Shown here: positions 13,328 to 20,827 of the stretch, one piece after another
How positions within the stretch are numbered: position 1 is the first letter of the stretch
How the letters are laid out: the number at the start of each line of letters is the position of its first letter
From: Chromatiales bacterium
GTDB lineage: Bacteria; Pseudomonadota; Gammaproteobacteria; CAMYNG01
Assembly: GCA_027021685.1 (NCBI GenBank)
Contig: JALUTW010000537.1
Span: 1 to 20,827 of the forward strand
Reading direction: 5' to 3'
Length of the DNA stretch: 20,827 nucleotides
The notes under the pieces: model-generated
Seen by the model: the letters and a program-made list of their open reading frames with translations, nothing else
Databases searched by the model: none
What the model was told of the DNA's origin: nothing
Made by a program: the position numbers and the translations under genes

Positions 13328-14251
13328 GTGAGCCTGGGATTCGTGTTTCCGGGACAGGGTTCGCAGTCGGTGGGCATGCTCGATGCCCTGGCCGATGAGC
13401 CGGTGGTGCGCGAGACCTTCGAGCAGGCGGCCGCGGCCCTGGACTTCGATCTGTGGGCGCTGGTGCACGCCGGTCCCGCCGAGCGCCTCAACGAGACCGC
13501 CAACACCCAGCCCGCCATGCTCGCCGCGGGCGTCGCCTGCTGGCGCCTGTGGCAGGAGCGCGGCGGAGCCGAACCGGCGGTGATGGCGGGCCACAGCCTG
13601 GGCGAGTACACCGCGCTGGTGTGCGCCGGTGCACTGGACTTCGCGGACGCCCTGCGCCTGGTGCGCGCGCGCGGGCGCTTCATGCAGGAGGCGGTGCCGG
13701 CGGGCGAGGGGGCCATGGCCGCCATCCTCGGCCTCGACGACGACACCGTGAAGCGCATCTGCGCCGAGGCCGCCGACGACCGCGTGGTGGAGGCGGTCAA
13801 CTTCAACGCCCCGGGCCAGGTGGTGGTGGCGGGCCACGCCGATGCGGTGGCCCGCGCGGTGGAGCAGGCCAAGGCGGCCGGGGCCAGGCGCGCCCTGGTG
13901 CTGCCGGTGAGCGTGCCGTCCCACTGCAGCCTCATGCGCCCGGCGGCCGAGCGCCTGGCGGCGGAGCTGAAACAGGTGGACCTCCGGCCTCCGCGCATTC
14001 CGGTCATCAACAACGTGGACGTGGCCGCGCCGGACGATCCGGAGGCCATCCGCGACGCCCTGGTGCGCCAGCTTCACAGCCCGGTGCGCTGGGTGGAGGT
14101 GATCCAGGCCATGCGCGCGCGGGGGGCGGAACGCCTCATCGAGTGCGGCCCGGGCAAGGTGCTCACGGGACTGGTCAAGCGCATCGATCGCGCACTGGCG
14201 GTGCAGCCGGTGTTCGACGCCGACAGCCTGGCCCAGGCCCTGTCGGCCTGA
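13328..14251 (+). CDS. fabD: Malonyl-CoA:ACP transacylase (FabD)
   Basis: FabD transfers malonyl from CoA to ACP, providing the elongation unit of fatty acid synthesis. The 307-residue product begins LGFVFPGQGSQSVGM and has the nucleophile Ser90 in GHSLGEY, Arg115 for the malonyl carboxylate and His199 in VPSHCSLM; Gln10 lies in the oxyanion loop. Length is as in E. coli (309). The start is GTG at 13328 with AAGGAG 10 nt upstream. The gene follows the repeat cluster and precedes fabG by 43 bp, so fabD and fabG form one transcription unit. Confidence 0.97.
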   Translation: MSLGFVFPGQGSQSVGMLDALADEPVVRETFEQAAAALDFDLWALVHAGPAERLNETANTQPAMLAAGVACWRLWQERGGAEPAVMAGHSLGEYTALVCAGALDFADALRLVRARGRFMQEAVPAGEGAMAAILGLDDDTVKRICAEAADDRVVEAVNFNAPGQVVVAGHADAVARAVEQAKAAGARRALVLPVSVPSHCSLMRPAAERLAAELKQVDLRPPRIPVINNVDVAAPDDPEAIRDALVRQLHSPVRWVEVIQAMRARGAERLIECGPGKVLTGLVKRIDRALAVQPVFDADSLAQALSA

Positions 14252-14294
14252 ATCCGTCACACGACGATCAACGACAAGGGGGAGAAGACACGAC

Positions 14295-15038
14295 ATGTCG
14301 CTGGAGAACGAGATCGCCCTGGTCACCGGCGCCAGCCGCGGCATCGGCCAGGCCATCGCCCTGGCCCTGGGCCGGGCCGGCGCGCGGGTGGTGGGAACCG
14401 CCACGTCCGAGGCCGGTGCCGGGCGCATCACCGACACCCTGAAGGAAAACGGCATCGAGGGCCGCGGGCTGGTGCTGGACGTGACCGATCCCGGCAGCAT
14501 CGAGGCCGGGCTCAAGGCCATGGAGGAGGCCGTGGGCGCACCCACGATCCTGGTCAACAACGCCGGCATCACCCGCGACACCCTGCTCATGCGCATGAAG
14601 GACGAAGACTGGCAGGCCATCATCGACACCAACCTCACCAGCATCTACCGCATGAGCAAGGCCTGCCTGCGGGCCATGACCAAGGCCCGCCGCGGCCGCA
14701 TCATCAGCATCGCCTCGGTGGTGGGGGTGGCGGGCAACGCCGGCCAGACCAACTACGCCGCGGCCAAGGCCGGGGTCATCGGCTTTTCCAAGGCCCTGGC
14801 CCGCGAGGTGGGGCCGCGCGGCATCACCGTCAACGTGGTGGCGCCGGGCTTCATCGACACCGACATGACCCGCGCCCTGCCGGAGGCCCACCGTGAGGCC
14901 CTGCTCACCCAGATCCCCCTGGGGCGCCTGGGCCAGGCCGAGGAGGTGGCGGCGGCGGTGGTGTTCCTGGCCTCCCCCGGGGCGGCCTACATCACCGGCG
15001 AGACCCTCCACGTCAACGGCGGCATGTACATGGCCTGA
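14295..15038 (+). CDS. fabG: 3-oxoacyl-ACP reductase (FabG)
   Basis: FabG is the NADPH-dependent reductase for the first reduction of each elongation cycle. The 247-residue short-chain dehydrogenase has the cofactor loop TGASRGIG (11-18), NNAG (88-91), and the active-site residues Asn113, Ser141, Tyr154 and Lys158 in YAAAK. The C-terminus AYITGETLHVNGGMYMA is the typical FabG ending. ATG at 14295 follows GGGGGAGA. It is 43 bp after fabD. A terminator-like hairpin follows before acpP. Confidence 0.97.
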   Translation: MSLENEIALVTGASRGIGQAIALALGRAGARVVGTATSEAGAGRITDTLKENGIEGRGLVLDVTDPGSIEAGLKAMEEAVGAPTILVNNAGITRDTLLMRMKDEDWQAIIDTNLTSIYRMSKACLRAMTKARRGRIISIASVVGVAGNAGQTNYAAAKAGVIGFSKALAREVGPRGITVNVVAPGFIDTDMTRALPEAHREALLTQIPLGRLGQAEEVAAAVVFLASPGAAYITGETLHVNGGMYMA

Positions 15039-15070
15039 GCCACAACATGTTGATTTACTGTGAATTTATA

Positions 15071-15115
15071 CCCCCGTCGCGGGGGGCGCCCGTTATGGCA
15101 AAGGCGGGCGCTTTT
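15071..15115 (+). terminator. Hairpins between fabG and acpP
   Basis: Two adjacent hairpins are seen. CCCCC-GTCGC-GGGGG lies at 15071-15085. GCGCCCG (15086-15092) pairs with CGGGCGC (15105-15111) over a 12-nt loop and is followed by TTTT, which is the layout of a weak Rho-independent terminator. The second overlaps the -35 region proposed for acpP. Confidence 0.5.
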
Positions 15116-15124
15116 CACTACAAT
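15096..15124 (+). promoter_or_regulatory. Possible promoter of acpP
   Basis: TACAAT (15119-15124) is a good -10 box. The best-spaced -35 candidate, TGGCAA at 15096-15101 (17 bp away), is poor. A start near 15131 would give a leader of about 50 nt. An own promoter fits the high ACP demand known in bacteria, but the -35 weakness keeps this tentative. Confidence 0.45.
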
Positions 15125-15180
15125 ACCGTGCCCAGCAGAGCCCGGATTCTGAGATCCATAGCCAGGAGGAACCGACTGTC

Positions 15181-15417
15181 ATGAGCAGTGTTGAAGAACG
15201 TGTGAAGAAGATCGTGGTGGAACAGCTGCGGGTCAAGGAAGACGAGATCACGCCCGACGCCTCGTTCGTGGACGACCTGGGCGCCGACTCGCTGGACACC
15301 GTGGAGCTGGTCATGGCGCTGGAGGAGGAGTTCGAGACCGAGATCCCCGACGAAGACGCCGAGAAGATCACCACGGTGCAGCAAGCGGTGGACTACATCA
15401 ACGCCCATATCGGCTGA
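15181..15417 (+). CDS. acpP: Acyl carrier protein
   Basis: ACP carries growing acyl chains on a 4'-phosphopantetheine arm. The 78-residue acidic protein has the canonical DSLDTVELVMALEEEF; Ser37 in GADSLD is the attachment site. The start ATG at 15181 has AGGAGG at 15164-15169, the best ribosome binding site in the window, which fits high expression. Hairpins lie on both sides (15071-15115 and 15439-15479), so a short monocistronic acpP transcript is likely. The order fabG-acpP-fabF is standard. Confidence 0.98.
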   Translation: MSSVEERVKKIVVEQLRVKEDEITPDASFVDDLGADSLDTVELVMALEEEFETEIPDEDAEKITTVQQAVDYINAHIG

Positions 15418-15438
15418 TCCTGCTGGCTAGGGACCTGG

Positions 15439-15479
15439 AGGCCGCGCCACGGTGAAAGTGGTCGCGGCCTTAAATTTTT
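15439..15479 (+). terminator. Rho-independent terminator after acpP
   Basis: AGGCCGCG (15439-15446) pairs with CGCGGCCT (15463-15470), extended by CCAC/GTGG (15447-15450 and 15458-15461) past one bulged T, closing a 7-nt loop. TTAAATTTTT follows. This is the most convincing intrinsic terminator in the window. fabF lies just beyond, so read-through must supply it or an unseen promoter exists. Confidence 0.85.
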
Positions 15480-15519
15480 GTGCGCCGCCCGGCGGCGCGC
15501 GGTGCGAGGAGACGATCTG

Positions 15520-16761
15520 GTGAGCAAGCGACGCGTGGTGGTGACGGGCCTGGGCCTGGTGTCGCCGGTGGGCCTCAACGTGAAGGAGGCCTGGGACAAC
15601 ATCCTGGCCGGGCGCAGCGGCATCGGCCCCATCACCCATTTCGACGTCTCGGCCTTTCCGGTCCGCTTCGGCGGTTCGGTGCGCGGCTTCGATCCCACCG
15701 CCTACATGTCGGAGAAGGATGCCCGCAAGATGGACACCTTCATCCAGTACGGCATCGCGGCGGCGGCGGAGGCGGTGGCCGACGCCGGGCTGGAAGTGAC
15801 CGAGGACAATGCCGAGCGCATCGGCGTCGCCATCGGTTCCGGCATCGGCGGCCTGGGCACCATCGAGCGCAACCACGAGGCCTACACCAGGGGCGGGCCG
15901 CGCAAGCTGTCGCCGTTCCTCATTCCGGCCGCCATCATCAACATGATCTCGGGCCACGTCTCCATCCGCTACGGCATGAAGGGCCCCAACATCGCCCTGG
16001 TCACCGCCTGCGCCACCGCCACCCACAGCATCGGCGACGCCGCCCGCATCATCGAGTACGGCGACGCCGACGTGATGCTGGCCGGCGGGGCCGAGATGGC
16101 CACCACCCCGCTGGGCCTGGGCGGCTTCGCCGCGGCCCGCGCCCTGTCGCGCCGCAACGACGACCCGGAGACGGCCAGCCGGCCCTGGGACGCCGAGCGC
16201 GACGGCTTCGTGCTGGCCGACGGCGCCGGTGTGGTGGTGCTGGAGGAATACGAGTTCGCGCGCCGGCGCGGCGCCCGCATCTACGCCGAGGTCATCGGCT
16301 ACGGCATGAGCGGCGACGCCTACCACATGACCGCGCCGTCCGAGGGCGGCGAGGGGGCCTGCCGCTGCATGCAGGCGGCGCTGAAGAACGCCGGCGTCGA
16401 TCCGGAAGCGGTGGACTACATCAATGCCCACGGCACCTCCACCCCGGCCGGCGACAAGGCCGAGGTGCTGGCGGTCAAGCGTGCCTTCGGCGATCATGCC
16501 TACAAGCTGGCCATGAGCTCCACCAAGTCCATGACCGGCCACCTGCTGGGCGCGGCCGGCGGCGTGGAGGCGGTGTTCACGGTGCTGTCCATCCGTGACC
16601 AGGTGGCCCCGCCCACCATCAACATCCAGACGCCGGACCCCGAGTGCGATCTGGACTTCGTGCCCGGCAGCGCACGGGAGATGAAGATCGATGTGGCGCT
16701 GTCCAATTCCTTCGGCTTCGGCGGCACCAACGGCACCCTGGTGTTCTCGCGCCTGCGCTGA
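15520..16761 (+). CDS. fabF: Beta-ketoacyl-ACP synthase II (FabF)
   Basis: FabF extends acyl-ACP by two carbons and is needed for conversion of palmitoleate to cis-vaccenate in E. coli. The 413-residue product has exactly the E. coli length. The catalytic triad is Cys164 in TACATATHS, His304 in NAHGTSTPAGD and His341 in KSMTGHLLGAAG; Phe400 with GFGGTN lies near the end. The start is GTG at 15520 with GAGGAG about 8 nt upstream; the open frame extends 14 codons further back without homology. It lies after the acpP terminator and 24 bp before pabB. Confidence 0.97.
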   Translation: MSKRRVVVTGLGLVSPVGLNVKEAWDNILAGRSGIGPITHFDVSAFPVRFGGSVRGFDPTAYMSEKDARKMDTFIQYGIAAAAEAVADAGLEVTEDNAERIGVAIGSGIGGLGTIERNHEAYTRGGPRKLSPFLIPAAIINMISGHVSIRYGMKGPNIALVTACATATHSIGDAARIIEYGDADVMLAGGAEMATTPLGLGGFAAARALSRRNDDPETASRPWDAERDGFVLADGAGVVVLEEYEFARRRGARIYAEVIGYGMSGDAYHMTAPSEGGEGACRCMQAALKNAGVDPEAVDYINAHGTSTPAGDKAEVLAVKRAFGDHAYKLAMSSTKSMTGHLLGAAGGVEAVFTVLSIRDQVAPPTINIQTPDPECDLDFVPGSAREMKIDVALSNSFGFGGTNGTLVFSRLR

Positions 16762-16785
16762 GCCCCGCCCCCGGGGCGCGCCGGC

Positions 16786-18183
16786 ATGAGCCTGCCGCAG
16801 CCGGCGGCCGGTCCCGGCGTCACGGCGGTGGCCGCGCCGCCCGACCTGCTGGCCCTGCACCGCCTCGATCCCCGGCGCTACCCGGTGCTGCTGGAGAGCT
16901 GCGCCGCCCCGGCCGCCGCCGGCAGCGTCACCGCCCGGTTCGACCTGCTGCTGGCCGCCCCCGGCACCCGCCTCACCCTGGCGCCCGGCGGCACCCTGCA
17001 CCTGGACGGCCGCCCGCTGCCCGGCGCCGGCTTCCTCGACGCCCTGGACCGGCTCTGGGCCGGGGCCCGCCGGCCGGCGCCCCCCGGCGCCGCCGCGCTG
17101 CCCTTCGCCGGTGGCTGGTTCCTGTTCCTGGGCTACGAGCTGGCGGCCGAGGCGGAGCCGGGGCTGCGCCTGCCCCCGGCGCCCGGCGGCCTGCCCGTGG
17201 CGGAGGCCGTGCGCGTGCACGGCGCCATCGTGCGCGACCGCCTCACCGGCGAAACCTGGCTGGTGGACGACGGCCTGGCGCCGGAGGAGCGCGCCGCCAT
17301 CCTGGCCGACCTGGAGCGGGCGGCGCCGCCGGACGACCCGCCGCCGCCGGCGGCGGCCTGGGACGAGGCCCCGGCCCGCGACTACCTGCGCGCGGTGGAG
17401 CGCATCCGCCGCTACATCCGCGACGGCGACGTGTTCCAGGTCAACCTGGCCCGGCCGTGGCGGGCGCGGCTGCCGGGCCTGGACCACGCCGCCGTCTGCG
17501 CCCTGTACCGGCGCCTGCGCCGGGCCAACCCCGCGCCCTTCGCCGCCCTGGCCCGGCTGTCCTCGGGCACGGTGCTCAGCTCCTCGCCCGAGCGCCTGGT
17601 GCGGGTGCGCGGCGACCGGGTGGAGACCCGGCCCATCGCGGGCACCCGCCCGCGCGGGCGCGACGCCGCCAGCGACGGCGCCCTGGGCCGGGAGCTGCTG
17701 GCCCATCCCAAGGAGCGCGCCGAGCACGTCATGCTCATCGACCTGGAGCGCAACGACCTGGGCCGCCTGTGCGTGCCGGGCACGGTGGAGGTGAACGAGT
17801 TCATGACCCTGGAGTCCTACGCCCACGTCCACCACATCGTCTCCAACGTGCGCGGGCGCCTGCGCGCGGGCGTCACCCCGGCGCAGGTGATCCGGGCGGT
17901 GTTTCCCGGCGGCACCATCACCGGCTGTCCCAAGGTGCGCTGCATGGAGATCATCGCCGAGCTGGAAGGGGAGGGGCGCGGGGCCTACACCGGCTCGCTG
18001 GGCTACCTGGGTCACGACGGGCGCATGGATCTCAACATCCTCATCCGCACCCTGGTGGCGGCGGACGGCATGCTGGAGGTGCGGGCCGGCGCCGGCATCG
18101 TCATGGACTCCGACCCCGGGCGCGAGCTGGAGGAGACCCGGGCCAAGGCCCGCGGCGTGCTGCGGGCCCTGGAGCAGGCATGA
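16786..18183 (+). CDS. pabB: Aminodeoxychorismate synthase component I (PabB)
   Basis: PabB, with the glutamine amidotransferase PabA, converts chorismate to 4-amino-4-deoxychorismate on the way to folate. The 465-residue chorismate-binding enzyme shows SSSPERLV (265-272), PIAGTRPRG (283-291), HPKERAEHVMLIDLERNDLGR, and GGTITGCPK (375-383). The pabC partner starts inside its stop codon, which supports PabB over the homologous TrpE. One oddity is Ala285 in PIAGT, where E. coli PabB has the Lys of PIKGT; anthranilate synthases have Ala there. The N-terminal third is Pro/Ala-rich and diverged. The start at 16786 is 24 bp after fabF and has no good ribosome binding site. In Pseudomonas pabC follows fabF directly, so pabB is an extra gene here. 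No pabA is in the window. Confidence 0.87.
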   Translation: MSLPQPAAGPGVTAVAAPPDLLALHRLDPRRYPVLLESCAAPAAAGSVTARFDLLLAAPGTRLTLAPGGTLHLDGRPLPGAGFLDALDRLWAGARRPAPPGAAALPFAGGWFLFLGYELAAEAEPGLRLPPAPGGLPVAEAVRVHGAIVRDRLTGETWLVDDGLAPEERAAILADLERAAPPDDPPPPAAAWDEAPARDYLRAVERIRRYIRDGDVFQVNLARPWRARLPGLDHAAVCALYRRLRRANPAPFAALARLSSGTVLSSSPERLVRVRGDRVETRPIAGTRPRGRDAASDGALGRELLAHPKERAEHVMLIDLERNDLGRLCVPGTVEVNEFMTLESYAHVHHIVSNVRGRLRAGVTPAQVIRAVFPGGTITGCPKVRCMEIIAELEGEGRGAYTGSLGYLGHDGRMDLNILIRTLVAADGMLEVRAGAGIVMDSDPGRELEETRAKARGVLRALEQA

Positions 18184-19007
18184 TCCTGCGCGCCCTCATC
18201 GACGGCGAGGAGGCCGCCTCCATCGGGCTGGAGGAGCGCGGCCTGCACTACGGCGACGGCCTGTTCGAGACCATGCGCGTGCGCGACGGCGACCTGCCCC
18301 TGTGGCCGCTGCACGCCGAGCGCCTGTGCGAGGGCTGCGAGCGCCTGCACCTGCCGCCGCCCGACCTGGAGCGGGTGGAGGGCTGGCTCGCGCGCCTGGC
18401 GGCCGGGGTGGCCGACGGCGTGGTCAAGCTGATCTATACCCGGGCCGGCGGCGGGCGCGGCTACGCGCCGCCGGCGCCGCCGCGCGGGCGCGTCTTCCTG
18501 CTGCTGTACGAGGCCCCGGCCATGCCGCCGGGCTGGGCCCGCGACGGCATGCGGGTGCGGTTTTGCGACACGGTGCTCGCGCGCCAGCCGCACCTGGCGG
18601 GTATAAAGCATCTCAACCGCCTGGAGCAGGTGCTGGCGCGGGGGGAGTGGACCGATCCGGCCATCGGCGAAGGGCTCGTGTGCGACACCGGGGGCTGCGT
18701 CATCTCGGCCACCGCCGCCAACCTGTTCATCGTGCGCGGGCCGGGGCTCGCCACCCCGGCGCTGGAGCACTGCGGCGTGAAGGGGGTCATGCGGCGTATA
18801 ATCATGGAGCACTGTGCGCAGGAGGGGATCCCGCTGCAGGAAGGCACCCTGACTCCGGCCGACGTCACCGCCGCCGGCGGGGCCTTGCTGTGCAACAGCG
18901 TCCGCGGGGCCTGGCCCGTGTGCGAGGTGGACGGCCGGCCGCTGCCGGTGCCGGCGCTGGTGCATGAACTGGTGGACGTGGCGCGCCGGCGCCTGAGGCT
19001 CGCGTGA
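18180..19007 (+). CDS. pabC: Aminodeoxychorismate lyase (PabC)
   Basis: PabC is a PLP fold-type IV enzyme that releases pyruvate from aminodeoxychorismate to give p-aminobenzoate. The 275-residue product shows GLHYGDGLFET (21-31), a basic ALSO-conserved R33 near the phosphate site, the PLP Lys143 in GIKHLNRLEQ, and NLF at 181-183. ATG at 18180 overlaps the pabB stop (ATGA). The usual PLP-contacting Glu before 'xxxxNLF' (E. coli VTECCAANLF) is Ser176 here (VISATAANLF). The rest, including GVKGVMR, is normal, so the gene looks intact, but activity of this variant is not proven. D-amino acid or branched-chain transaminases share the fold; the neighbour pabB decides the call. Confidence 0.9.
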   Translation: MILRALIDGEEAASIGLEERGLHYGDGLFETMRVRDGDLPLWPLHAERLCEGCERLHLPPPDLERVEGWLARLAAGVADGVVKLIYTRAGGGRGYAPPAPPRGRVFLLLYEAPAMPPGWARDGMRVRFCDTVLARQPHLAGIKHLNRLEQVLARGEWTDPAIGEGLVCDTGGCVISATAANLFIVRGPGLATPALEHCGVKGVMRRIIMEHCAQEGIPLQEGTLTPADVTAAGGALLCNSVRGAWPVCEVDGRPLPVPALVHELVDVARRRLRLA

Positions 19008-20056
19008 AACAGGTTCTGTACAAGCTCACCGCCATGGGCCTGCTGGCCGCGAGCCTGCTGGCCGGCTGGCTGTGGTGGGACTACTCCGCCTTTCTCGACA
19101 ACCCCCTCCGCCTGCCCGAGGCGGGGCTGGAGCTGCGGGTGGAGCCGGGCCAGACCCTCACCGGCGTGGCCCGCCGCCTGGGGCGCGAGGGCGTGCTCGA
19201 GCACCCGGGCTACCTGCTGTGGCACGCGCGCTGGCGCGGGCGCACCACCATCCAGGCCGGCGAATACCGGCTGGCGCCGGGCACCACGCCGGTGCGGCTG
19301 CTGGAGCAGCTCACCCGGGGCGAGGTCATCCAGTACAGCCTCACCGTGGTGGAGGGCTGGACCTTCCGCCAGCTCATGGATGCCGTCAACGCGCACGAGG
19401 CGCTGGACCACACCCTGGGCGAAGCCGACGCCGCCACCGTCATGGCGCGCCTGGGCCGCCCCGGCGAGCACCCGGAAGGCCGCTTCCTGCCCGACACCTA
19501 CCACTTCCCCCGCGGCACCACCGACGTGGAGTTCCTGCGCCGCGCCTACCGCGCCATGGAGCGGGTGCTGGCCGAGGAGTGGGAGCAGCGGGCCGTGGGC
19601 CTGCCCCTGCGCACGCCCTACGAGGCCCTCATCCTCGCCTCCATCGTGGAGAAGGAAACGGGCCTGGCCAGCGAGCGCGCCGCCATCGCCGGGGTGTTCA
19701 TCCGCCGCCTGCAGCGGGGCATGCGCCTGCAGAGCGATCCCACCGTCATCTACGGCCTGGGCGCGCGCTTCGACGGCAACCTGCGCCGCGCCGACCTGCG
19801 CCGCGACACTCCTTACAACACCTACCGCCGCCGCGGCCTGCCGCCCACCCCCATCGCCCTGCCGGGGCGCGCCGCCATCCATGCCACCCTGCACCCGGAG
19901 GAGGGCGACGCGGTGTACTTCGTGTCCCGCGGCGACGGCAGCCACCACTTCTCCGCCACCCTGGAGGAGCACAACGAGGCCGTGATCCGCTACCAGCTCA
20001 AGGGCCGCCGGCGGGCCTTTTCGTCATACCCGCCGCGCAAGGATGCGGCGCCATGA
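19004..20056 (+). CDS. mltG: Endolytic murein transglycosylase MltG
   Basis: MltG (YceG) cuts nascent peptidoglycan strands in the periplasm and so sets glycan length. The 350-residue protein has an N-terminal membrane anchor (about 8-26), a LysM-like region (VEPGQTLTGVARRLG, 46-60) and the YceG domain with PEGRFLPDTYHF, LASIVEKETG (211-220, including the catalytic Glu), MRLQSDPTVIYG, DTPYNTY and HHFSATLEEHN. The GTG start at 19004 overlaps the pabC stop by 4 bp (GTGA) and puts the anchor right at the N-terminus. Order pabC-mltG-tmk-holB is the common one. Confidence 0.95.
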   Translation: MKQVLYKLTAMGLLAASLLAGWLWWDYSAFLDNPLRLPEAGLELRVEPGQTLTGVARRLGREGVLEHPGYLLWHARWRGRTTIQAGEYRLAPGTTPVRLLEQLTRGEVIQYSLTVVEGWTFRQLMDAVNAHEALDHTLGEADAATVMARLGRPGEHPEGRFLPDTYHFPRGTTDVEFLRRAYRAMERVLAEEWEQRAVGLPLRTPYEALILASIVEKETGLASERAAIAGVFIRRLQRGMRLQSDPTVIYGLGARFDGNLRRADLRRDTPYNTYRRRGLPPTPIALPGRAAIHATLHPEEGDAVYFVSRGDGSHHFSATLEEHNEAVIRYQLKGRRRAFSSYPPRKDAAP

Positions 20057-20688
20057 GCACCCGCGCCCTGTTCATCACCGTCGAGGGCATCGAGGGCACC
20101 GGCAAGAGCACCAACCTCCGGTTCCTGCTCGAATGCCTGGTGGCCCGCGGCATCGACCCGGTGGTCACCCGCGAGCCCGGCGGCACCCCCATCGGCGAGC
20201 GCATCCGCGAGCTGCTGCTGGACACCGGCCACGGCGCCATGTGCGACGACACCGAGCTGCTGCTCATGTTCGCCGCCCGCGCCCAGCACCTGGCCCAGGT
20301 GATCCGCCCCGCGCTGGACAAGGGGCAGTGGGTGCTGTGCGACCGCTTCACCGATGCCACCTACGCCTACCAGGGCGGCGGCCGCGGCATGGACAGCGGC
20401 CGCATCAGCGTGCTGGAGGAGTGGACCCAGCGCGGCCTGCGCCCCGACCTCACCATCCTGCTGGACGTGGACCCCGAGGTGGGCCTGGCCCGGGCCGCCG
20501 GCCGCGGCCGCGCCGCCGACCGCTTCGAGCAAGAGCGGCTGGAATTCTTCGAGCGCGTGCGGGCGCGCTACCTGGACCTGGCGGCGGCCGAGCCCGAGCG
20601 CTTCCGGGTGGTGGACGCCGGCCGGCCGCTGCCCCAGGTGCAGGCGGACCTGGCCCGCATCGTGGAGGAGCTCACCGCCCATGGCTGA
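20053..20688 (+). CDS. tmk: Thymidylate kinase
   Basis: Tmk phosphorylates dTMP to dTDP in the cytoplasm. The 211-residue product has the P-loop GIEGTGKST (12-20), TREPGGTP, the substrate motif CDRFTDATYAYQGGGRG and an Arg-containing lid segment (GRGRAADRFEQE), as in E. coli-type kinases. The start ATG at 20053 overlaps the mltG stop (ATGA). The end overlaps holB by 8 bp. The chain of 4- to 8-bp overlaps from pabB to holB indicates one tightly coupled transcript. Confidence 0.97.
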   Translation: MSTRALFITVEGIEGTGKSTNLRFLLECLVARGIDPVVTREPGGTPIGERIRELLLDTGHGAMCDDTELLLMFAARAQHLAQVIRPALDKGQWVLCDRFTDATYAYQGGGRGMDSGRISVLEEWTQRGLRPDLTILLDVDPEVGLARAAGRGRAADRFEQERLEFFERVRARYLDLAAAEPERFRVVDAGRPLPQVQADLARIVEELTAHG

Positions 20689-20827
20689 GACCCCTCCATG
20701 GCTGCCCTGGTACACCGGGGCCTGGAGCCGGCTCCAGGCCCAGCGCGCCGCCGGGCGCCTGCCCCATGCCCTGCTCATCCACGGCCCGGCGGGCGTGGGC
20801 AAGGGCGGCCTGGCCCGGATCCTGGCC
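20681..20827 (+). CDS. holB: DNA polymerase III delta' subunit (5' part only)
   Basis: HolB is a clamp-loader subunit of the replicase. Only the first 49 codons are inside the window; the right end cuts the gene. They read PWLPWYTGAWSRLQ, then LPHALLIHGPAGVGKGGLA, which is the usual delta' N-terminus with a Walker A-like loop (GPAGVGKG). The ATG at 20681 overlaps the last 8 bp of tmk. Position directly after tmk is the common arrangement and strengthens the call. Confidence 0.92.
   Translation, partial: MAETPPWLPWYTGAWSRLQAQRAAGRLPHALLIHGPAGVGKGGLARILA

Noticed and set aside
15482..15499. GCGCCG/CGGCGC hairpin just before fabF
   Set aside because: Such short GC palindromes are expected often at this base composition and it does not cover the fabF ribosome binding site.
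15427..18015. 862-codon open frame on the minus strand opposite fabF and pabB
   Set aside because: It lies antisense to two clear genes, is made of His/Gly/Ala/Gln-rich low-complexity sequence and has no recognisable domain.
16644..19007. A 787-codon frame that would fuse a long N-terminal part to PabC
   Set aside because: The first 512 codons are out of frame with fabF and pabB and are Arg/Pro/Ala junk; PabC homology begins at the ATG at 18180, which overlaps the pabB stop.

Overview
This window is a chromosomal segment from a very GC-rich gammaproteobacterium. Gene order from rne through rluC, a HAD phosphatase, sppA, maf (yceF type), yceD, rpmF, plsX, fabH, fabD, fabG, acpP, fabF, pabC, mltG and tmk to holB is the conserved 'rne-fab' supercluster known from Pseudomonas and Escherichia, and the proteins align closely in the mind with those families. 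The high G+C, the two-subunit pyruvate carboxylase and the style of the intergenic repeats suggest a Chromatiales or Ectothiorhodospiraceae-like organism, but that placement is a guess from recall. I see no plasmid, phage, transposase, CRISPR, tRNA or rRNA sequence.

Layout. (1) 1-3163: the start of a small exported, possibly FliL-like, protein on the minus strand; rne on the minus strand; then a 390-bp divergent region with a good rne promoter that would give a leader of about 318 nt. (2) 3164-6017: rluC, gph-like phosphatase and sppA on the plus strand, ending in a repeat-filled gap that faces maf. (3) 6018-9860: a minus-strand operon pycA-pycB-maf. The pyruvate carboxylase pair is an insertion relative to the usual supercluster order. 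(4) 9861-10031: a divergent control region with two clear sigma70-type promoters. (5) 10032-20827: a long plus-strand run yceD-rpmF-plsX-fabH, a 453-bp repeat cluster, fabD-fabG, acpP (with hairpins on both sides), fabF, pabB-pabC-mltG-tmk-holB, the last cut by the window end.

How the genes work together. PlsX, FabH, FabD, FabG, AcpP and FabF are the phospholipid entry step and the core of type II fatty acid synthesis. L32 and YceD link them to ribosome production. PabB and PabC make p-aminobenzoate for folate. Folate is needed for thymidylate, which Tmk phosphorylates towards dTTP for the replicase whose clamp loader contains HolB. MltG limits peptidoglycan strand length, RNase E and RluC act on RNA, and pyruvate carboxylase supplies oxaloacetate.

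Nothing here looks like an undescribed defence or catalytic system. The most interesting signals are non-coding: a dispersed repeat family present twice in opposite orientation, a composite repeat cluster that splits the fabH-fabD junction and can fold into a long hairpin, an almost leaderless yceD-rpmF promoter, and hairpins that could set separate levels for acpP. One protein anomaly stands out: PabC has Ser at the position where a PLP-contacting Glu is expected.
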